From [Limnothrix rosea] IAM M-220 (GTDB lineage Bacteria > Cyanobacteriota > Cyanobacteriia > Cyanobacteriales > MRBY01): 64,000 nt of DNA. This document shows, one piece after another, positions 53,164 through 62,812 of this stretch. The stretch is from the NCBI RefSeq assembly GCF_001904615.1, contig NZ_MRBY01000008.1, forward strand, positions 56,364 through 120,363, read 5' to 3'. The position numbers and the translations under genes are program-made. The notes below the pieces were generated by a model. The model was not told the origin of the DNA, searched no databases, and saw nothing but the letters and a program-made list of their open reading frames with translations. Positions within the stretch are counted from its first letter, which is position 1; each line of letters starts with the position of its first letter.

Positions 53164-53766
53164 GGTTATAAGCTTACGAGTAAACTCGACATCGTTTTTT
53201 ATTGACTATCTTTTGCAATAATCGTTCTGGAGCTATTCTACAAAGATTTGCAATAAGATCAAGTTAAGTTATGTAACAAAAAGATTTTGGTGGTTGTTTT
53301 GTTGGCTTCGGAGGCTTTTTTGTGGTTTTTTATCGGTTTTAGGTGAGCTTGCTTTGTGGGTTTTCTTGGTTTGGGCAAGGGGATTTATTTTTTGTTTTGT
53401 TTTATTGATAGTAATTCTTATTTTGTGGGGACTGGTTTTCGGGATGCTTTTTGACTTTCTTTGTTAATAAAGGTGATTGGAGGGGGTGTGATGTTCGGTG
53501 GGGAGTTGTTTGGGGTGTGGGGAGGTGTCGCGATTGGTCTGGCAAAAAATAATTGCGTTATTGTCTGAAGTGGTTTACTGAGGCTCTCTCTGGCTTTGCT
53601 GTCTCTTTTTGAAAGGAAGATAAGTTAGTTGGTGGGGCTGCTGCAGAGGAGGGCATTGTCAATTAAAAATCATTAAAATGGTCAATTTACAGGTGACTAA
53701 CTGACTTTATTTTGTGATTTCGGGGTTTTGGGACAGTTCTGGTTTGTGGCGGGGGTGGCGATCGCC
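53164..53766. other. isiA upstream region and G+T-rich spacer, no gene seen
   Basis: A 603-bp gap. The part nearest isiA (53164-53280) should hold its promoter and iron-control sites. From about 53280 to 53760 the plus strand is strongly G+T-rich, unlike its neighbours, with few A or C. A hydrophobic frame of fewer than 60 codons runs through it (rich in Trp, Cys and Phe) but such composition follows from G+T bias. No gene is called. The bias continues into the end of the neighbouring ACP phosphodiesterase gene. Confidence 0.6.
53212..53256 (-). promoter_or_regulatory. Candidate control repeats upstream of isiA
   Basis: The 10-mer TTTGCAATAA occurs at 53212-53221 and again at 53247-53256, about 50 and 85 bp upstream of the isiA ATG. 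Paired short repeats in this position could be binding sites for an iron-responsive regulator such as Fur. A classical 19-bp Fur box was not found by eye, so the assignment is tentative. Confidence 0.35.
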
Positions 53767-54423
53767 TCACATGATGTGCGATGCCGGGGTCAAGGGGCAT
53801 TGTTGCTGGAGTGGTTTTCTGGGGATTTGGTTTTGGGGGATTTCATTTTGGTGGTGTGGCGGCGGGGTGGTGTGGGCTAAAAGTTCTGGGTAAAAGGTCT
53901 GAAAGGTTTCGTTGACTAACTGGTATTTGGATTCCAGCAAGGGGATGGCCTCAAGCATGGGGGCAAATTTTGGGCGGCGCACGACGATACGACGGATGGA
54001 AAATGCCACGCCTTCTAGCTCTGAGTAACGATGTAATAATCTACTTTGTTGCATGTGATGAATCATCTCGGCCGCGTTTGTCGGCAACTGGTTTGAAACT
54101 TGCAAAATCTGCGTTAGGCGAGACTCAATAAATTCTTCTCGGGAATTTGTATGATGCCATTTCTCCCAAGATTGGGACAGACAGTGGTCAAAAACAAGGT
54201 CTAGGATGACGGCGGAAAAACGTCTCAATTGCCCCGGAAATAGTTTGCGTGAGGCTAAAACAACGGGGTGGGTATCGGTAAAGGTATCGATTTTTTGATG
54301 GAATTCCATGCCTCTGCGATATTCGGGACAGCTAGGGTTACGACAAAGGTCGGCGGCTAGATTTCCGGCTGAGGCGACGGGAGAGAGGCGATCGCCCACG
54401 TGTAAGTGTGCAAGTAAATTCAT
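53767..54423 (-). CDS. Acyl-carrier-protein phosphodiesterase family protein (AcpH-like)
   Basis: A 218-residue member of the ACP phosphodiesterase (DUF479) family, which hydrolyses the 4'-phosphopantetheine from holo-ACP. Landmarks: MNLLAHLHVGDRLSPVASAG, GNLAADLC, RRGMEFHQKIDTFTDTHPVV and AVILDLVFDHCLSQSWEKWH, giving the HD-like metal-binding His and Asp residues. ATG 54423 is preferred to 54453. The last 35 residues are Pro/Gln/His-rich (HTTPPPHHQNEIPQN...) and lie in unusually C/A-biased DNA on this strand. That tail is not typical of the family and may be a read-through extension into formerly non-coding DNA. Confidence 0.8.
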   Translation of the reverse strand: MNLLAHLHVGDRLSPVASAGNLAADLCRNPSCPEYRRGMEFHQKIDTFTDTHPVVLASRKLFPGQLRRFSAVILDLVFDHCLSQSWEKWHHTNSREEFIESRLTQILQVSNQLPTNAAEMIHHMQQSRLLHRYSELEGVAFSIRRIVVRRPKFAPMLEAIPLLESKYQLVNETFQTFYPELLAHTTPPPHHQNEIPQNQIPRKPLQQQCPLTPASHIM

Positions 54424-54614
54424 GGTGTGGTTATCTGACCTCAAAGAAAGCACATCTTTTTAGTGTGTCGGTCTTTTGTTTTTTTGGTGGCAGATGCTGG
54501 ATATATATTTATATTTTCGAGTTTATATTTTTGGGTTGCTGTGCTGGGTAAGGGGATGGGCGATCGCCGGACGTTTTACAATGACTCATCACCATTGTTC
54601 TGATTTGGCAAACC

Positions 54615-55493
54615 ATGAAGTCAAAGTTTTCCTTTGCCACGCCTTACTTATTTTTATTGCCAGCGTTATTGGTTTTGGGGTTAACCGTTGCTTTCCCCGC
54701 TGTGCAGGCGTTTTATTTAAGTTTCACAGAATACCAATATGATTTGACCGCAGCACCGACCTGGGTTGGTTTTCAGAATTTTTCGCGTTTGTTTAAAGAC
54801 CCACTTTTCTGGAAAACCCTCGGCAATACAGTCCTCTATCTCATTGGCGTTGTCCCTCTATTGGTGAGCTTATCCCTCGGTTTGGCGATCGCCGTTAATC
54901 AAAAACTACGTGGCATTACTTGGTTTCGAGCCGCCTACTACACCCCAGTAATTGTGTCCTTAGTCGTGGCGGGCATTGCCTGGAAGGCGCTCTATGCTTC
55001 CAACGGCTTCCTGAATCAGCTCATTAAACAATTGGGATTGGGCGACGGTATTCCGTGGCTGACCGACCCAAAACTAGCCATTTGGAGCGTGATGCTCGTG
55101 ACCATTTGGAAAGGCTTGGGCTACTATATGGTGATTTATCTGGCGGGGTTACAGGGCATTTCACCGGAGCTCTACGAAGCGGCATCCCTCGATGGCTCCG
55201 ACGGTTGGCGCAAACATTTTGATATTACGGTGCCTCTGATGCGCCCTTATATTTTGTTGGTGTCAGTGATTTCAGCCATTTCGGCCACAAAGGTCTTTGA
55301 GGAAATTTTTGTAATGACCCAAGGTGGCCCGTTAAATTCATCTAAAACCGTTGTTTATTATCTCTACGAACAGGCTTTTCAAAATTTAGAGATTAGCTAT
55401 GCTTGCACGATTGGCTTGGTGTTGTTTTTAATTATTTTTATTTTGTCAATTTTTAATCTCTATCTCTCTCGCCAAACGAATCAACCTCTTTAA
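54615..55493 (+). CDS. Sugar ABC transporter permease (MalF/LacF type)
   Basis: A 292-residue integral membrane permease of the carbohydrate CUT1 class, with six helices. The cytoplasmic EAA loop that docks the ATPase is YEAASLDGSDGWRKHFDITV (about residue 191). The N-terminus FATPYLFLLPALLVLGLTVA is typical. The second permease, binding protein and ATPase are not adjacent, which is common for cyanobacterial sugar transporters but means the substrate is unknown. It follows a HIP1-containing spacer after the ACP phosphodiesterase gene (divergent). Confidence 0.87.
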   Translation: MKSKFSFATPYLFLLPALLVLGLTVAFPAVQAFYLSFTEYQYDLTAAPTWVGFQNFSRLFKDPLFWKTLGNTVLYLIGVVPLLVSLSLGLAIAVNQKLRGITWFRAAYYTPVIVSLVVAGIAWKALYASNGFLNQLIKQLGLGDGIPWLTDPKLAIWSVMLVTIWKGLGYYMVIYLAGLQGISPELYEAASLDGSDGWRKHFDITVPLMRPYILLVSVISAISATKVFEEIFVMTQGGPLNSSKTVVYYLYEQAFQNLEISYACTIGLVLFLIIFILSIFNLYLSRQTNQPL

Positions 55494-55577
55494 AGGGTTT
55501 CAAAGGATTTCTAGGTCATTATTGTGCCAATCTTTGATGTTGGGGCAGTTTTCAGTAAAAAAGGCGAGGAGAAAATC

Positions 55578-55884
55578 TTAGTTGGTACAAAGATCTGCGG
55601 TATCAGGGGAGATCGCCAAATAATCCTTTGCCCAGTCACAGGCATAGGTGAAGGTATCCAAGGCGCACATGGCATCCATCTGCCATATTTTGATTATCAA
55701 TACGCCCTAAAATTTCCCGCTCCACAAAATAACTTAAATTTTGCAATAACGAAATATCTGCCGCCCCACGCCACCACGCTTTCAACTTTAATTCCCGCCG
55801 TAATTTTAGACCGCGCCATAGCTCTAAAACAATACCTTTATACCATTGCACTGGCGTTATATTTTCTCCACCAATCCTGGTCAT
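55578..55884 (-). pseudogene. Small hypothetical gene with a one-base frameshift
   Basis: The minus-strand frame begins MTRIGGENITPVQWYKGIVL, then ELWRGLKLRRELKLKAWWRG and YFVEREILGRIDNQNM. At about 55690 it shifts: removing one G in ATGGCAGATGG restores QMDAMCALDTFTYACDWAKD and YLAISPDTADLCTN-stop. The joined product would be about 102 residues and reads like an ordinary soluble protein, but I do not recognise it. Either the gene is broken or a base is in error. The competing plus-strand frame (55524-55964) is less protein-like. It lies between a sugar permease gene and the GGDEF gene. Confidence 0.45.
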
Positions 55885-55966
55885 ATCAAGGTGTGATCGG
55901 TGAAATTTATAGGCAAAACGTTAGAGAAATCAGGGGTAAGATCATATCTAAAAAAAGCAAATAAAA

Positions 55967-57664
55967 TCAGTCAAAGGAAGAGGCGATCGCCGCCATTTCT
56001 TCAATATGCCAACACACACGATTACGTCCAGCTTGTTTCGCTTGATAGAGCATCTCATCAGCTTTTTGAAAAAGCATTTGGCGTTCCTCTCCAACCTTAG
56101 GCCTCCACAGGGCTCCCCCGACACTCATCGTTAGCTTTAGGGGTGGTGATAAAAGCTCATTATTCACAACCGTTAGATCGAGGGCTGCCACCTTGAGACG
56201 AATTTTTTCCCCTAGGGCGATCGCCTCCGCTGGATCCTGCACTAACCGCAATAGCACAAACTCCTCACCACCATAACGGGCAACACAGTCAAAAAAATCA
56301 CTCTTTATTTGCAACAGCACCTGCGCCACCTGAACCAAGACATAATCACCCGTTGTATGACCATAGGTATCATTACATTGCTTGAAAAAATCAATATCAC
56401 ACACCAACAACACTAAGGCCTGATCATTCGTTTGGGCCATATGCCATCGAGCCTCAAAAATAGCATCAAAACTACGGCGATTGTAAAGCTGCGTTAGAGC
56501 GTCGCGTTCTGCCAAACTGCGCAACTCAAAATTTTCCTTTTCAAGCTTTTGTAATCGTTCTCGATCAAGGCTCGCCTGCAAATTTGCCACACTCCTATTT
56601 GTGGTGAGTTGTTCGAGTTCTGTTATTTGTGCTTGGAAATAATTACGGTACAATTCACCGCACAAAGTGACACGACTACCATCACGTTCTACCAAACCTA
56701 AATATTCTAATTTGTAGGCAATAATGGCAGGTAATTGGACTGGCTCTACGGCGTTAACAAGCTGACATAATGCCCCAAATAATTCTGGATACCGACTAAA
56801 GATCTGCCATAGACGCGAAAAGTGGGCGCGATAAATACTTTCACGATGGAGAACCGCTTCAAAATAATTTTGTATTGTCTCTTGCCAGTTTTGGTGATCA
56901 GACTCCAAGGTTCGATTAATTTGCCGGGAAAAATGCTCTAAGGTTAAGCTGATCAGGTGGGGATGTCCCCCTAGCATTTCACTAATATATTGAGCAGTTT
57001 TTGTTGTCCATGACAAACCGTAGCGGTGGGCTAATTCGGTGATTTCTGCTGCATTAAATCCCCTCAGGGTAATGGGTAAGCCCACATTAAAAGGTGATTG
57101 CTGCACATTGAGGGTAATGTAAATTTCGGTGGCATAGGTCACGACTAAATTTAGTTTTGACCATGCAGGTGTACGGCGGGCTTCTTCGTACCAAGAGCGA
57201 AATAGGGGTAAAACTTCCCGTGCGGTGTTGCCGTAGCCAAAGAGACAGTCGAGGTTTTCGATGACGAGGATGAGGCGATCGCCCTCAATAATTTCGAGGA
57301 GATATTCTTCAAAATAAAAAGAACAATTGAGTTTTGCTCCGAGGTCTTCATCCCAATAATCATCTAAGGTAGAAGTGGCTCCCAGGCTACGGGTTACGAA
57401 TAAACATAATGCCCGCAAAAACTTTTCTGGTGTGGCGAATAACGTTACATCAACTTTGCGTAAATCTAGAACAATACGGCGATCGCCGGCCTGCTGAAAC
57501 CGTTGAAAAACATAGTGCAAAAAAGAAGTCTTCCCAAACTTCTGCGGTGCTCGAATGCGTAGTAAGCCACCACCTTGGGACAGAGCAGCCTCGATACGCT
57601 GATAGTCAACTTGGGGCATAACATAATGTTGATAGTCTCTCGTTTCGGTAATGGACATTGGCAT
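55967..57664 (-). CDS. AAA-like ATPase domain fused to a GGDEF diguanylate cyclase
   Basis: A 565-residue signalling protein. The N-terminal half is an AAA_35-type NTPase-like domain with P-loop RIRAPQKFGKTSFLHYVF (about residues 37-54), a Walker B-like LILVIENLDCLFG and a wHTH-like end (about 290-370). A short coiled coil then leads into a GGDEF domain (about 400-560) with DALTQLYNRRSFDAIF, CDIDFFKQCNDTYGHTTGDY and the active site RYGGEEFVLL, so c-di-GMP synthesis is expected. The AAA part may sense or oligomerise. The frame is open to 57727; the start at ATG 57664 or 57658 fits the domain. Confidence 0.87.
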   Translation of the reverse strand: MPMSITETRDYQHYVMPQVDYQRIEAALSQGGGLLRIRAPQKFGKTSFLHYVFQRFQQAGDRRIVLDLRKVDVTLFATPEKFLRALCLFVTRSLGATSTLDDYWDEDLGAKLNCSFYFEEYLLEIIEGDRLILVIENLDCLFGYGNTAREVLPLFRSWYEEARRTPAWSKLNLVVTYATEIYITLNVQQSPFNVGLPITLRGFNAAEITELAHRYGLSWTTKTAQYISEMLGGHPHLISLTLEHFSRQINRTLESDHQNWQETIQNYFEAVLHRESIYRAHFSRLWQIFSRYPELFGALCQLVNAVEPVQLPAIIAYKLEYLGLVERDGSRVTLCGELYRNYFQAQITELEQLTTNRSVANLQASLDRERLQKLEKENFELRSLAERDALTQLYNRRSFDAIFEARWHMAQTNDQALVLLVCDIDFFKQCNDTYGHTTGDYVLVQVAQVLLQIKSDFFDCVARYGGEEFVLLRLVQDPAEAIALGEKIRLKVAALDLTVVNNELLSPPLKLTMSVGGALWRPKVGEERQMLFQKADEMLYQAKQAGRNRVCWHIEEMAAIASSFD

Positions 57665-57905
57665 TGGTATCAACCAAAGATTTTGTATGAAAATCCAATT
57701 ATTTTTAACGCAATTAAGGGATCGCAACTACTCAATACCGACGCTAGTCAGACAAAGTATTGGATTTAAGCTTTTGCCCAAAACTCATTAAATATCGGCA
57801 AACACCCCAATATAATTTTGTTGATTGAACAACATCTCGTCAATTTAAGTTGTAGCAAATAATCTCGTATCTTTCTAAAGATGGTGATGGTGACTGGTCG
57901 CCCTC

Positions 57906-59525
57906 TTAACTGCGCTTTAGTTTTGCCATGACGCGATTTTTTAGAATTTCCAGTTCGGGTAGTTTGAGGAGCATTGCTAGTCCGAAAAATATTGACAAAG
58001 ACACGGCGATCGCCACCACTAACTCTAAACCTTGAATATAAAGATTATTACCAAAGCTCAGAGAAGCCACTCCAAGCGAAATCCCCCAACTCGCACAGCC
58101 TGCCACAATACTTGCACCCACCAACCCCAATAAATTCAAACCCCACTCACCAAGAGGCAAACCCCCTAAACGCCGACTCAAGAGCACGATCATGATCGCC
58201 ATTGAAAAAACATTTACACCAATCGTGGCAAAAACAAGACCCGGCGTTTTAAACGCATTGACGAGGAAAAAGTCAAGAACAGCATTGACAAAAATATTGA
58301 TCAAGCTAATGCGTGACGGCGTTACCCCATCCCCCAAGCCATAGAAAACCCGCACAAGAATATCGCGACCAAGATAGAAAAACATCCCCAAGCCATAGGC
58401 CATCAACACAGGAGCAACCACCAAGGTCGCATCGGCAGCAAAAGCATTGTATTCATAAACAATACGAATAATCGTTTGTGCCTGGGAAACAAAAATGGCA
58501 CTCAGGGGCAACATCGACAAGGCAGAAAGCAATAGACCTTGGCGAATTCTCTGTTTGAGTTCGTCCCAATTTTCCGGAGCCGCCAAACGCGAAAAGACCG
58601 GCAATAACGGCACGAGAATCATATTTGAGATGATGCCCAGCGGTGTCAGCACAATGAAATTGGCATAACGCATTGCCGCCGCCGCACTTTCGATATACGA
58701 CGCAAAAAACATGTCCGTATAGACATTAATATGGAGCATCCCGGAGGACAGGGTCGCCGGAATCATCACCTTGAGGACATCCTTTACACCCGGAATAGCC
58801 AGATCTAGCCTCGGTCGTAATGTCCCTAAACCAGACTGCCACTGGGCAAATAATTGCGCCAGCCATTGCAACACAGCACCGAGCAAGGTTGTACCGGCAA
58901 GGACAATACCGCCAATCTGCATATATTCAGGAGCACCTGCTTGTTCCCCAAACAACCAAATGAGGCTGCCCACACCAACGACGATACTAAGACTGGAAAA
59001 AAGTGGACTAATTCCCGGTAGCCAGTATTGATCGGACGCGTTTAAGGTTCCGAAGCCGATACCAATGAGACCTGCTAGCACCGCCAACGGAGCCATAATT
59101 TGCAGTTGGAGAATTGCTAAATTACGAACTTCTCCCTCTAGACCGGGCGCGAGCAAGTCAATAAAAACTCCAGCAAAGATTACGAGAACTACAGCGGCGA
59201 AGAACAGGCCAATGGTCACAATGGTTGAGACGGTTTCAACGAGGGGGGCTGCATCTTTCTGGTCGCGTTTTGAGAGTACACTGACCAAGGCACTGTGGAA
59301 GGGGCCATTAATACCGCCTAGCAAAATCAACAAAAATCCGGGGATAATGTAGGCGTAGGCATAGGCATCTACCACTGGCCCGACCCCGAAGGCGCGGGCG
59401 ATCGCCTGTTCTCTGACCAGACCAAAAACTTTACTAATGAGGGTGGCAAGGGCAACAATGCCTGCAATGCCAGCCAGAGAGCGGGATTTTTTTGGGGAAT
59501 CAGCCACAGTAGTACCGAAGAACAA
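57906..59525 (-). CDS. murJ: Lipid II flippase MurJ/MviN
   Basis: A 539-residue membrane protein with about fourteen helices of the MOP exporter fold, flipping lipid II across the inner membrane for cell-wall synthesis. It has RSLAGIAGIVALATLISKVF, GLVREQAIARAFGVGPVVDA, LLILLGGINGPFHSAL and VTPLGIISNMILVPLLPVFS-type segments (TPLGIISNMILVPLLPVFSR) and RDILVRVFYGLGDG. The start is TTG at 59525; GTG at 59507 (VADSPKKSRS) is an alternative. Its upstream spacer contains decayed toxin-antitoxin fragments. Confidence 0.92.
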   Translation of the reverse strand: MFFGTTVADSPKKSRSLAGIAGIVALATLISKVFGLVREQAIARAFGVGPVVDAYAYAYIIPGFLLILLGGINGPFHSALVSVLSKRDQKDAAPLVETVSTIVTIGLFFAAVVLVIFAGVFIDLLAPGLEGEVRNLAILQLQIMAPLAVLAGLIGIGFGTLNASDQYWLPGISPLFSSLSIVVGVGSLIWLFGEQAGAPEYMQIGGIVLAGTTLLGAVLQWLAQLFAQWQSGLGTLRPRLDLAIPGVKDVLKVMIPATLSSGMLHINVYTDMFFASYIESAAAAMRYANFIVLTPLGIISNMILVPLLPVFSRLAAPENWDELKQRIRQGLLLSALSMLPLSAIFVSQAQTIIRIVYEYNAFAADATLVVAPVLMAYGLGMFFYLGRDILVRVFYGLGDGVTPSRISLINIFVNAVLDFFLVNAFKTPGLVFATIGVNVFSMAIMIVLLSRRLGGLPLGEWGLNLLGLVGASIVAGCASWGISLGVASLSFGNNLYIQGLELVVAIAVSLSIFFGLAMLLKLPELEILKNRVMAKLKRS

Positions 59526-59658
59526 AACTTCTCTATTTTTGCCTAGAACGGTTGCTTTGAGAATTTTGTTTTCTAGCGACGAGTTTGACGAAAAGTTTAA
59601 GGGGGGATCGAGTTAACCTAAGGGCTTCTAGCAGAAAATAAATCGGGAAGAAAGGTCG

Positions 59659-59895
59659 GCGATCGTTCAAATCACCACGCAAAAATTCAAAGAATATCTG
59701 CAAGATCTGTATCAAGACAATCTCGACAAAGTCATTTTGTTTGGCTCTGAAGCTCGTAGAGAAGCAGAAAAAAATTTTTTTGACCTTGCTAAAGACAATT
59801 TTTTGTATCCAAATATCATTTGCTATAAAAACTATTTGTATACGTCTTTCCGATGTTGGCAATTCACAACTAAAATAATTAATTGCTCATCTTAA
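59659..59895 (+). pseudogene. Decayed MNT-type nucleotidyltransferase fragment
   Basis: The frame reads AIVQITTQKFKEYLQDLYQD, then NLDKVILFGSEARREAEK, then KDNFLYPN. The GSxAR core and its surroundings match minimal nucleotidyltransferase antitoxins (compare GSRARGDA at 29662-29985). The stretch with the catalytic DxD is missing, as if a short deletion joined EARREAE to the KDNF strand, so the fragment cannot be active. It has no start codon and begins at a HIP1-like GGCGATCGTT (59657-59666). Confidence 0.72.
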
Positions 59896-59912
59896 ATGTC
59901 GTAAATTACTTG

Positions 59913-60032
59913 TTAATTCCCAACTCTTAGCTCGTCTTCTAATGCAGTTAAAAGTCGAGAAACAATGGCATTTTGCTGCTCGTTTGGCAGCTGGGCGATC
60001 GCCGCAAATGCACGCTGTAATAAATCTGTTAT
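59913..60032 (-). pseudogene. Truncated antitoxin fragment
   Basis: The minus-strand frame is TITDLLQRAFAAIAQLPNEQ then QNAIVSRLLTALEDELRVGN-stop, about 40 codons. It matches the N-terminal half of a widespread cyanobacterial antitoxin type (LLxxAFxxIAxLPxxxQxAI...LEDE). The likely initiation codon is now ATA at 60030-60032 rather than ATG, and the C-terminal half is missing. It contains a HIP1 site (AAIA codons). Confidence 0.65.
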
Positions 60033-60138
60033 GGTGCGCTTCCGAAAGTAGTGAATTATTTTTAGCTTGCGCCAATCCTAACACTGGTAAACCGCTACTA
60101 TAGATATCTGTTTCCTGTGAGTTCTGACCAAATTTTTC

Positions 60139-62796
60139 ATGCCTGCATCCAACCGCAATCCCATCGCAGACGAAATTCCCAACGCTGATTACCGCAAGTT
60201 GCCAGACCGGACTCTCCTGACACCGATGATGCAGCATTACACAGAGGTAAAGGATATTTATCCTAATGCGATTTTGTTGTATCGGGTGGGGGACTTTTTT
60301 GAGTGCTTTTTCTTGGATGCGATCACGGTTTCGCGGGAACTGGAACTGGTTTGTACAAGCAAAGAATCGGGGAAAGGGATTGGTCGTGTGCCGATGACGG
60401 GTGTGCCTCACCATGCGCTAGAACGCTATAGTACGCAGCTGGTGGAAAAGGGTTATGGCGTGGTCATTTGTGATCAGGTGGAGGATGCGGCGATCGCCCA
60501 AGCGGAAAAACGAATGGTGCGGCGGGAAGTGCAAAAGGTGCTTACGCCGGGGACTTTGACCGATGATGGGATGCTGCGGGCGCGGCAAAATAATTATTTA
60601 GCAGCGGTGGTGATGGCGGGCAAACATTGGGGTTTGGCCTATGCGGATATCTCGACGGGGGAATTTTGTACAACCCAAGCCAGTGACCTCGAAGCGCTAA
60701 CCATTGAGCTGTTACGCTTGCAACCTTCGGAAATTTTGTATCCTACCGATGCGCCCGATCTCCAAACGTTAATGCGTCCCGGCGATCGCCAAAAACTTCT
60801 GAAACAACATCTTCCTGAATGTCTACCTTCCGATTTTTGTTATGCGCTGCGATCGCCGAGAGAATTTGACATTAACGAAGCAAAACCAAAGTTGTTGATG
60901 ACATTTCAGCGGTCTTCATTGGAAGGGATGGGCTGCGAGAAATTGCCGTTAGCGGTGCGGGCTGCGGGGGGACTTTTAGCTTATGTAGAGGAAACGCAGC
61001 AAGCCTACAAGGTTCCCTTTGAAACGCTACGCACCTATAGCATCCATGAATATTTGCAGTTGGATCACCAAACTCGCCGTAACCTCGAAATCACCCAAAC
61101 CATCCGTGATGGAAGCCTTTACGGTTCGTTATTGTGGGCGCTGGATGTCACCAATACCAATATGGGCGGTCGGGCATTGCGGCGCTGGCTATTGCAACCA
61201 TTACTCGATCCAGAGGCGATCGCCGAGCGTTTCGACACAGTGGATGAGTTAGTCGAGAATACAAATCTACGGCAGGATGTGCGCCATGTTTTAAAGCAAA
61301 TTTATGACTTGGAGCGCATTGCAGGACGCATTGGATCTGGAAGTGCAAACGCCCGTGATCTATATGCCTTGGCGGAATCTCTGACGAAATTATCCTACCT
61401 CGCCGAGATTGTAGAAAATGCCGAATCCCCCTATTTGCAAGCGGTACAAAATTTCCCGCCTGACCTCGATAAATTGGGCAAACACGTTTTAGCTCACTTG
61501 GTCGATTCACCGCCCATCCATATTAAAGACGGTGGCATTATCAAAAATGGTGTCGATGAAGAGCTGGATCATTTGCGTCGGAGCCAAGTGGAAGACCGGG
61601 AATGGCTCGCCAACCTCGAAATTACAGAGCGGGAACGGACGGGAGTTGCAAAGCTGAAAGTCGGTTATAACAAGACCTTTGGCTACTATATCAGTATGCC
61701 CCGCTCCCAGTCGGCTCAGGCTCCCGAAGAATATCTGCGCAAACAAACCCTCAGCAACGAGGAACGCTACATTACGCCGGAACTCAAAGAGCGCGAAAGC
61801 CGCATCCTCACTGCCAAAGACGATATCTGCAAGCTCGAATATGAAATCTTTACAGAGTTGAGATCCACCGTCGCCGAACATACCGACACCATCCGTGCCG
61901 CTGCCGGGGCGATCGCCGCCATTGATGTCTTAGCTGCCTTCGCTGAAACCGCCGTTTATCAAGGCTATTGTCGCCCAAAGATTGGCAAAACTAAGTGTCT
62001 AGAAATTGAAGAAGGTCGTCACCCCGTCGTCGAAAAGTCTTTAGGCATGGGTTTATTTGTCGCCAACTCAACCAATCTCGGCAAAGCCAAAAACATCAAA
62101 AACCCTGACCTTATTATTCTCACAGGCCCCAACGCCAGCGGTAAAAGTTGCTATCTCCGCCAAACCGGATTGATTCAGCTCATGGCTCAAGTGGGCAGTT
62201 TCATTCCCGCCAAATCTGCAACTATCCCGATCTGCGATCGCATTTTTACGCGGGTGGGTGCAGTAGATGATCTCGCCACCGGCCAATCCACATTTATGGT
62301 GGAGATGAATGAAACAGCAAATATTCTCAATCACGCCACTGAAAAATCTTTAATTTTGCTCGATGAAATTGGTCGAGGCACGGCAACTTTTGACGGACTT
62401 TCCATTGCTTGGGCTGTGGCAGAACATATCGCCACCGAAATAAAAGCAAAAACGATTTTTGCCACCCATTATCACGAATTAAACGAACTAGCTTCAATCC
62501 TTTTAAACGTTGCCAACTTCCAAGTAACCGTCAAAGAACTACCCGAAGAAATCATCTTTTTGCACAAAGTTCAGCCCGGCGGTGCCGACAAATCCTACGG
62601 CATTGAAGCAGGACGATTAGCGGGATTACCAACAAGCGTCATTACCCGTGCCAAACAGGTCATGACCCAAATCGAAAAACACAGTAAAATTGCCGTCGGT
62701 TTACGGAAAGGTGTCAAATTTAAAGAACAAGTCACCAGTAATGGTAAATATGATGTAAATAAAGCTTCCGAGCAGCTAGATATTTTTAATTTCTAA
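60139..62796 (+). CDS. mutS: DNA mismatch repair protein MutS
   Basis: An 885-residue mismatch-recognition ATPase. The mismatch-binding Phe-x-Glu-like motif region is [19 protein letters not shown] (about residues 38-56). Connector, lever and clamp domains follow, and the ATPase domain has Walker [20 protein letters not shown] (about 675), [34 protein letters not shown] and [11 protein letters not shown]. The usual phenylalanine doublet is present as DFFE. Length is normal. There is a small but distinct N-terminal extension before the canonical start of the domain. Confidence 0.97.
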   Translation: MPASNRNPIADEIPNADYRKLPDRTLLTPMMQHYTEVKDIYPNAILLYRVGDFFECFFLDAITVSRELELVCTSKESGKGIGRVPMTGVPHHALERYSTQLVEKGYGVVICDQVEDAAIAQAEKRMVRREVQKVLTPGTLTDDGMLRARQNNYLAAVVMAGKHWGLAYADISTGEFCTTQASDLEALTIELLRLQPSEILYPTDAPDLQTLMRPGDRQKLLKQHLPECLPSDFCYALRSPREFDINEAKPKLLMTFQRSSLEGMGCEKLPLAVRAAGGLLAYVEETQQAYKVPFETLRTYSIHEYLQLDHQTRRNLEITQTIRDGSLYGSLLWALDVTNTNMGGRALRRWLLQPLLDPEAIAERFDTVDELVENTNLRQDVRHVLKQIYDLERIAGRIGSGSANARDLYALAESLTKLSYLAEIVENAESPYLQAVQNFPPDLDKLGKHVLAHLVDSPPIHIKDGGIIKNGVDEELDHLRRSQVEDREWLANLEITERERTGVAKLKVGYNKTFGYYISMPRSQSAQAPEEYLRKQTLSNEERYITPELKERESRILTAKDDICKLEYEIFTELRSTVAEHTDTIRAAAGAIAAIDVLAAFAETAVYQGYCRPKIGKTKCLEIEEGRHPVVEKSLGMGLFVANSTNLGKAKNIKNPDLIILTGPNASGKSCYLRQTGLIQLMAQVGSFIPAKSATIPICDRIFTRVGAVDDLATGQSTFMVEMNETANILNHATEKSLILLDEIGRGTATFDGLSIAWAVAEHIATEIKAKTIFATHYHELNELASILLNVANFQVTVKELPEEIIFLHKVQPGGADKSYGIEAGRLAGLPTSVITRAKQVMTQIEKHSKIAVGLRKGVKFKEQVTSNGKYDVNKASEQLDIFNF

Positions 62797-62812
62797 ACTT
62801 TCAAAAGTAAAA

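Larger units (their letters stand above)
59526..60138. other. Intergenic region with two fossil toxin-antitoxin fragments
   Basis: A 613-bp spacer between divergent murJ and mutS. It contains a plus-strand nucleotidyltransferase fragment (59659-59895) and a minus-strand antitoxin fragment (59913-60032). The remainder, 60033-60138, should hold the mutS promoter. Bases 59526-59658 hold the murJ promoter and nothing else I can identify. Confidence 0.7.

Noticed and set aside
53283..53467. Hydrophobic plus-strand frame rich in Trp, Cys and Phe in the isiA upstream spacer
   Set aside because: Fewer than 60 codons, no ATG, and its composition is what G+T-rich DNA produces in that frame.
55524..55964. 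146-codon plus-strand frame between the sugar permease and GGDEF genes
   Set aside because: The minus-strand reading with one frameshift gives a more protein-like sequence; the plus-strand product shows no family signature.
61507..61881. 124-codon minus-strand frame inside mutS
   Set aside because: It is the shadow of the mutS coding frame and has no family pattern of its own.
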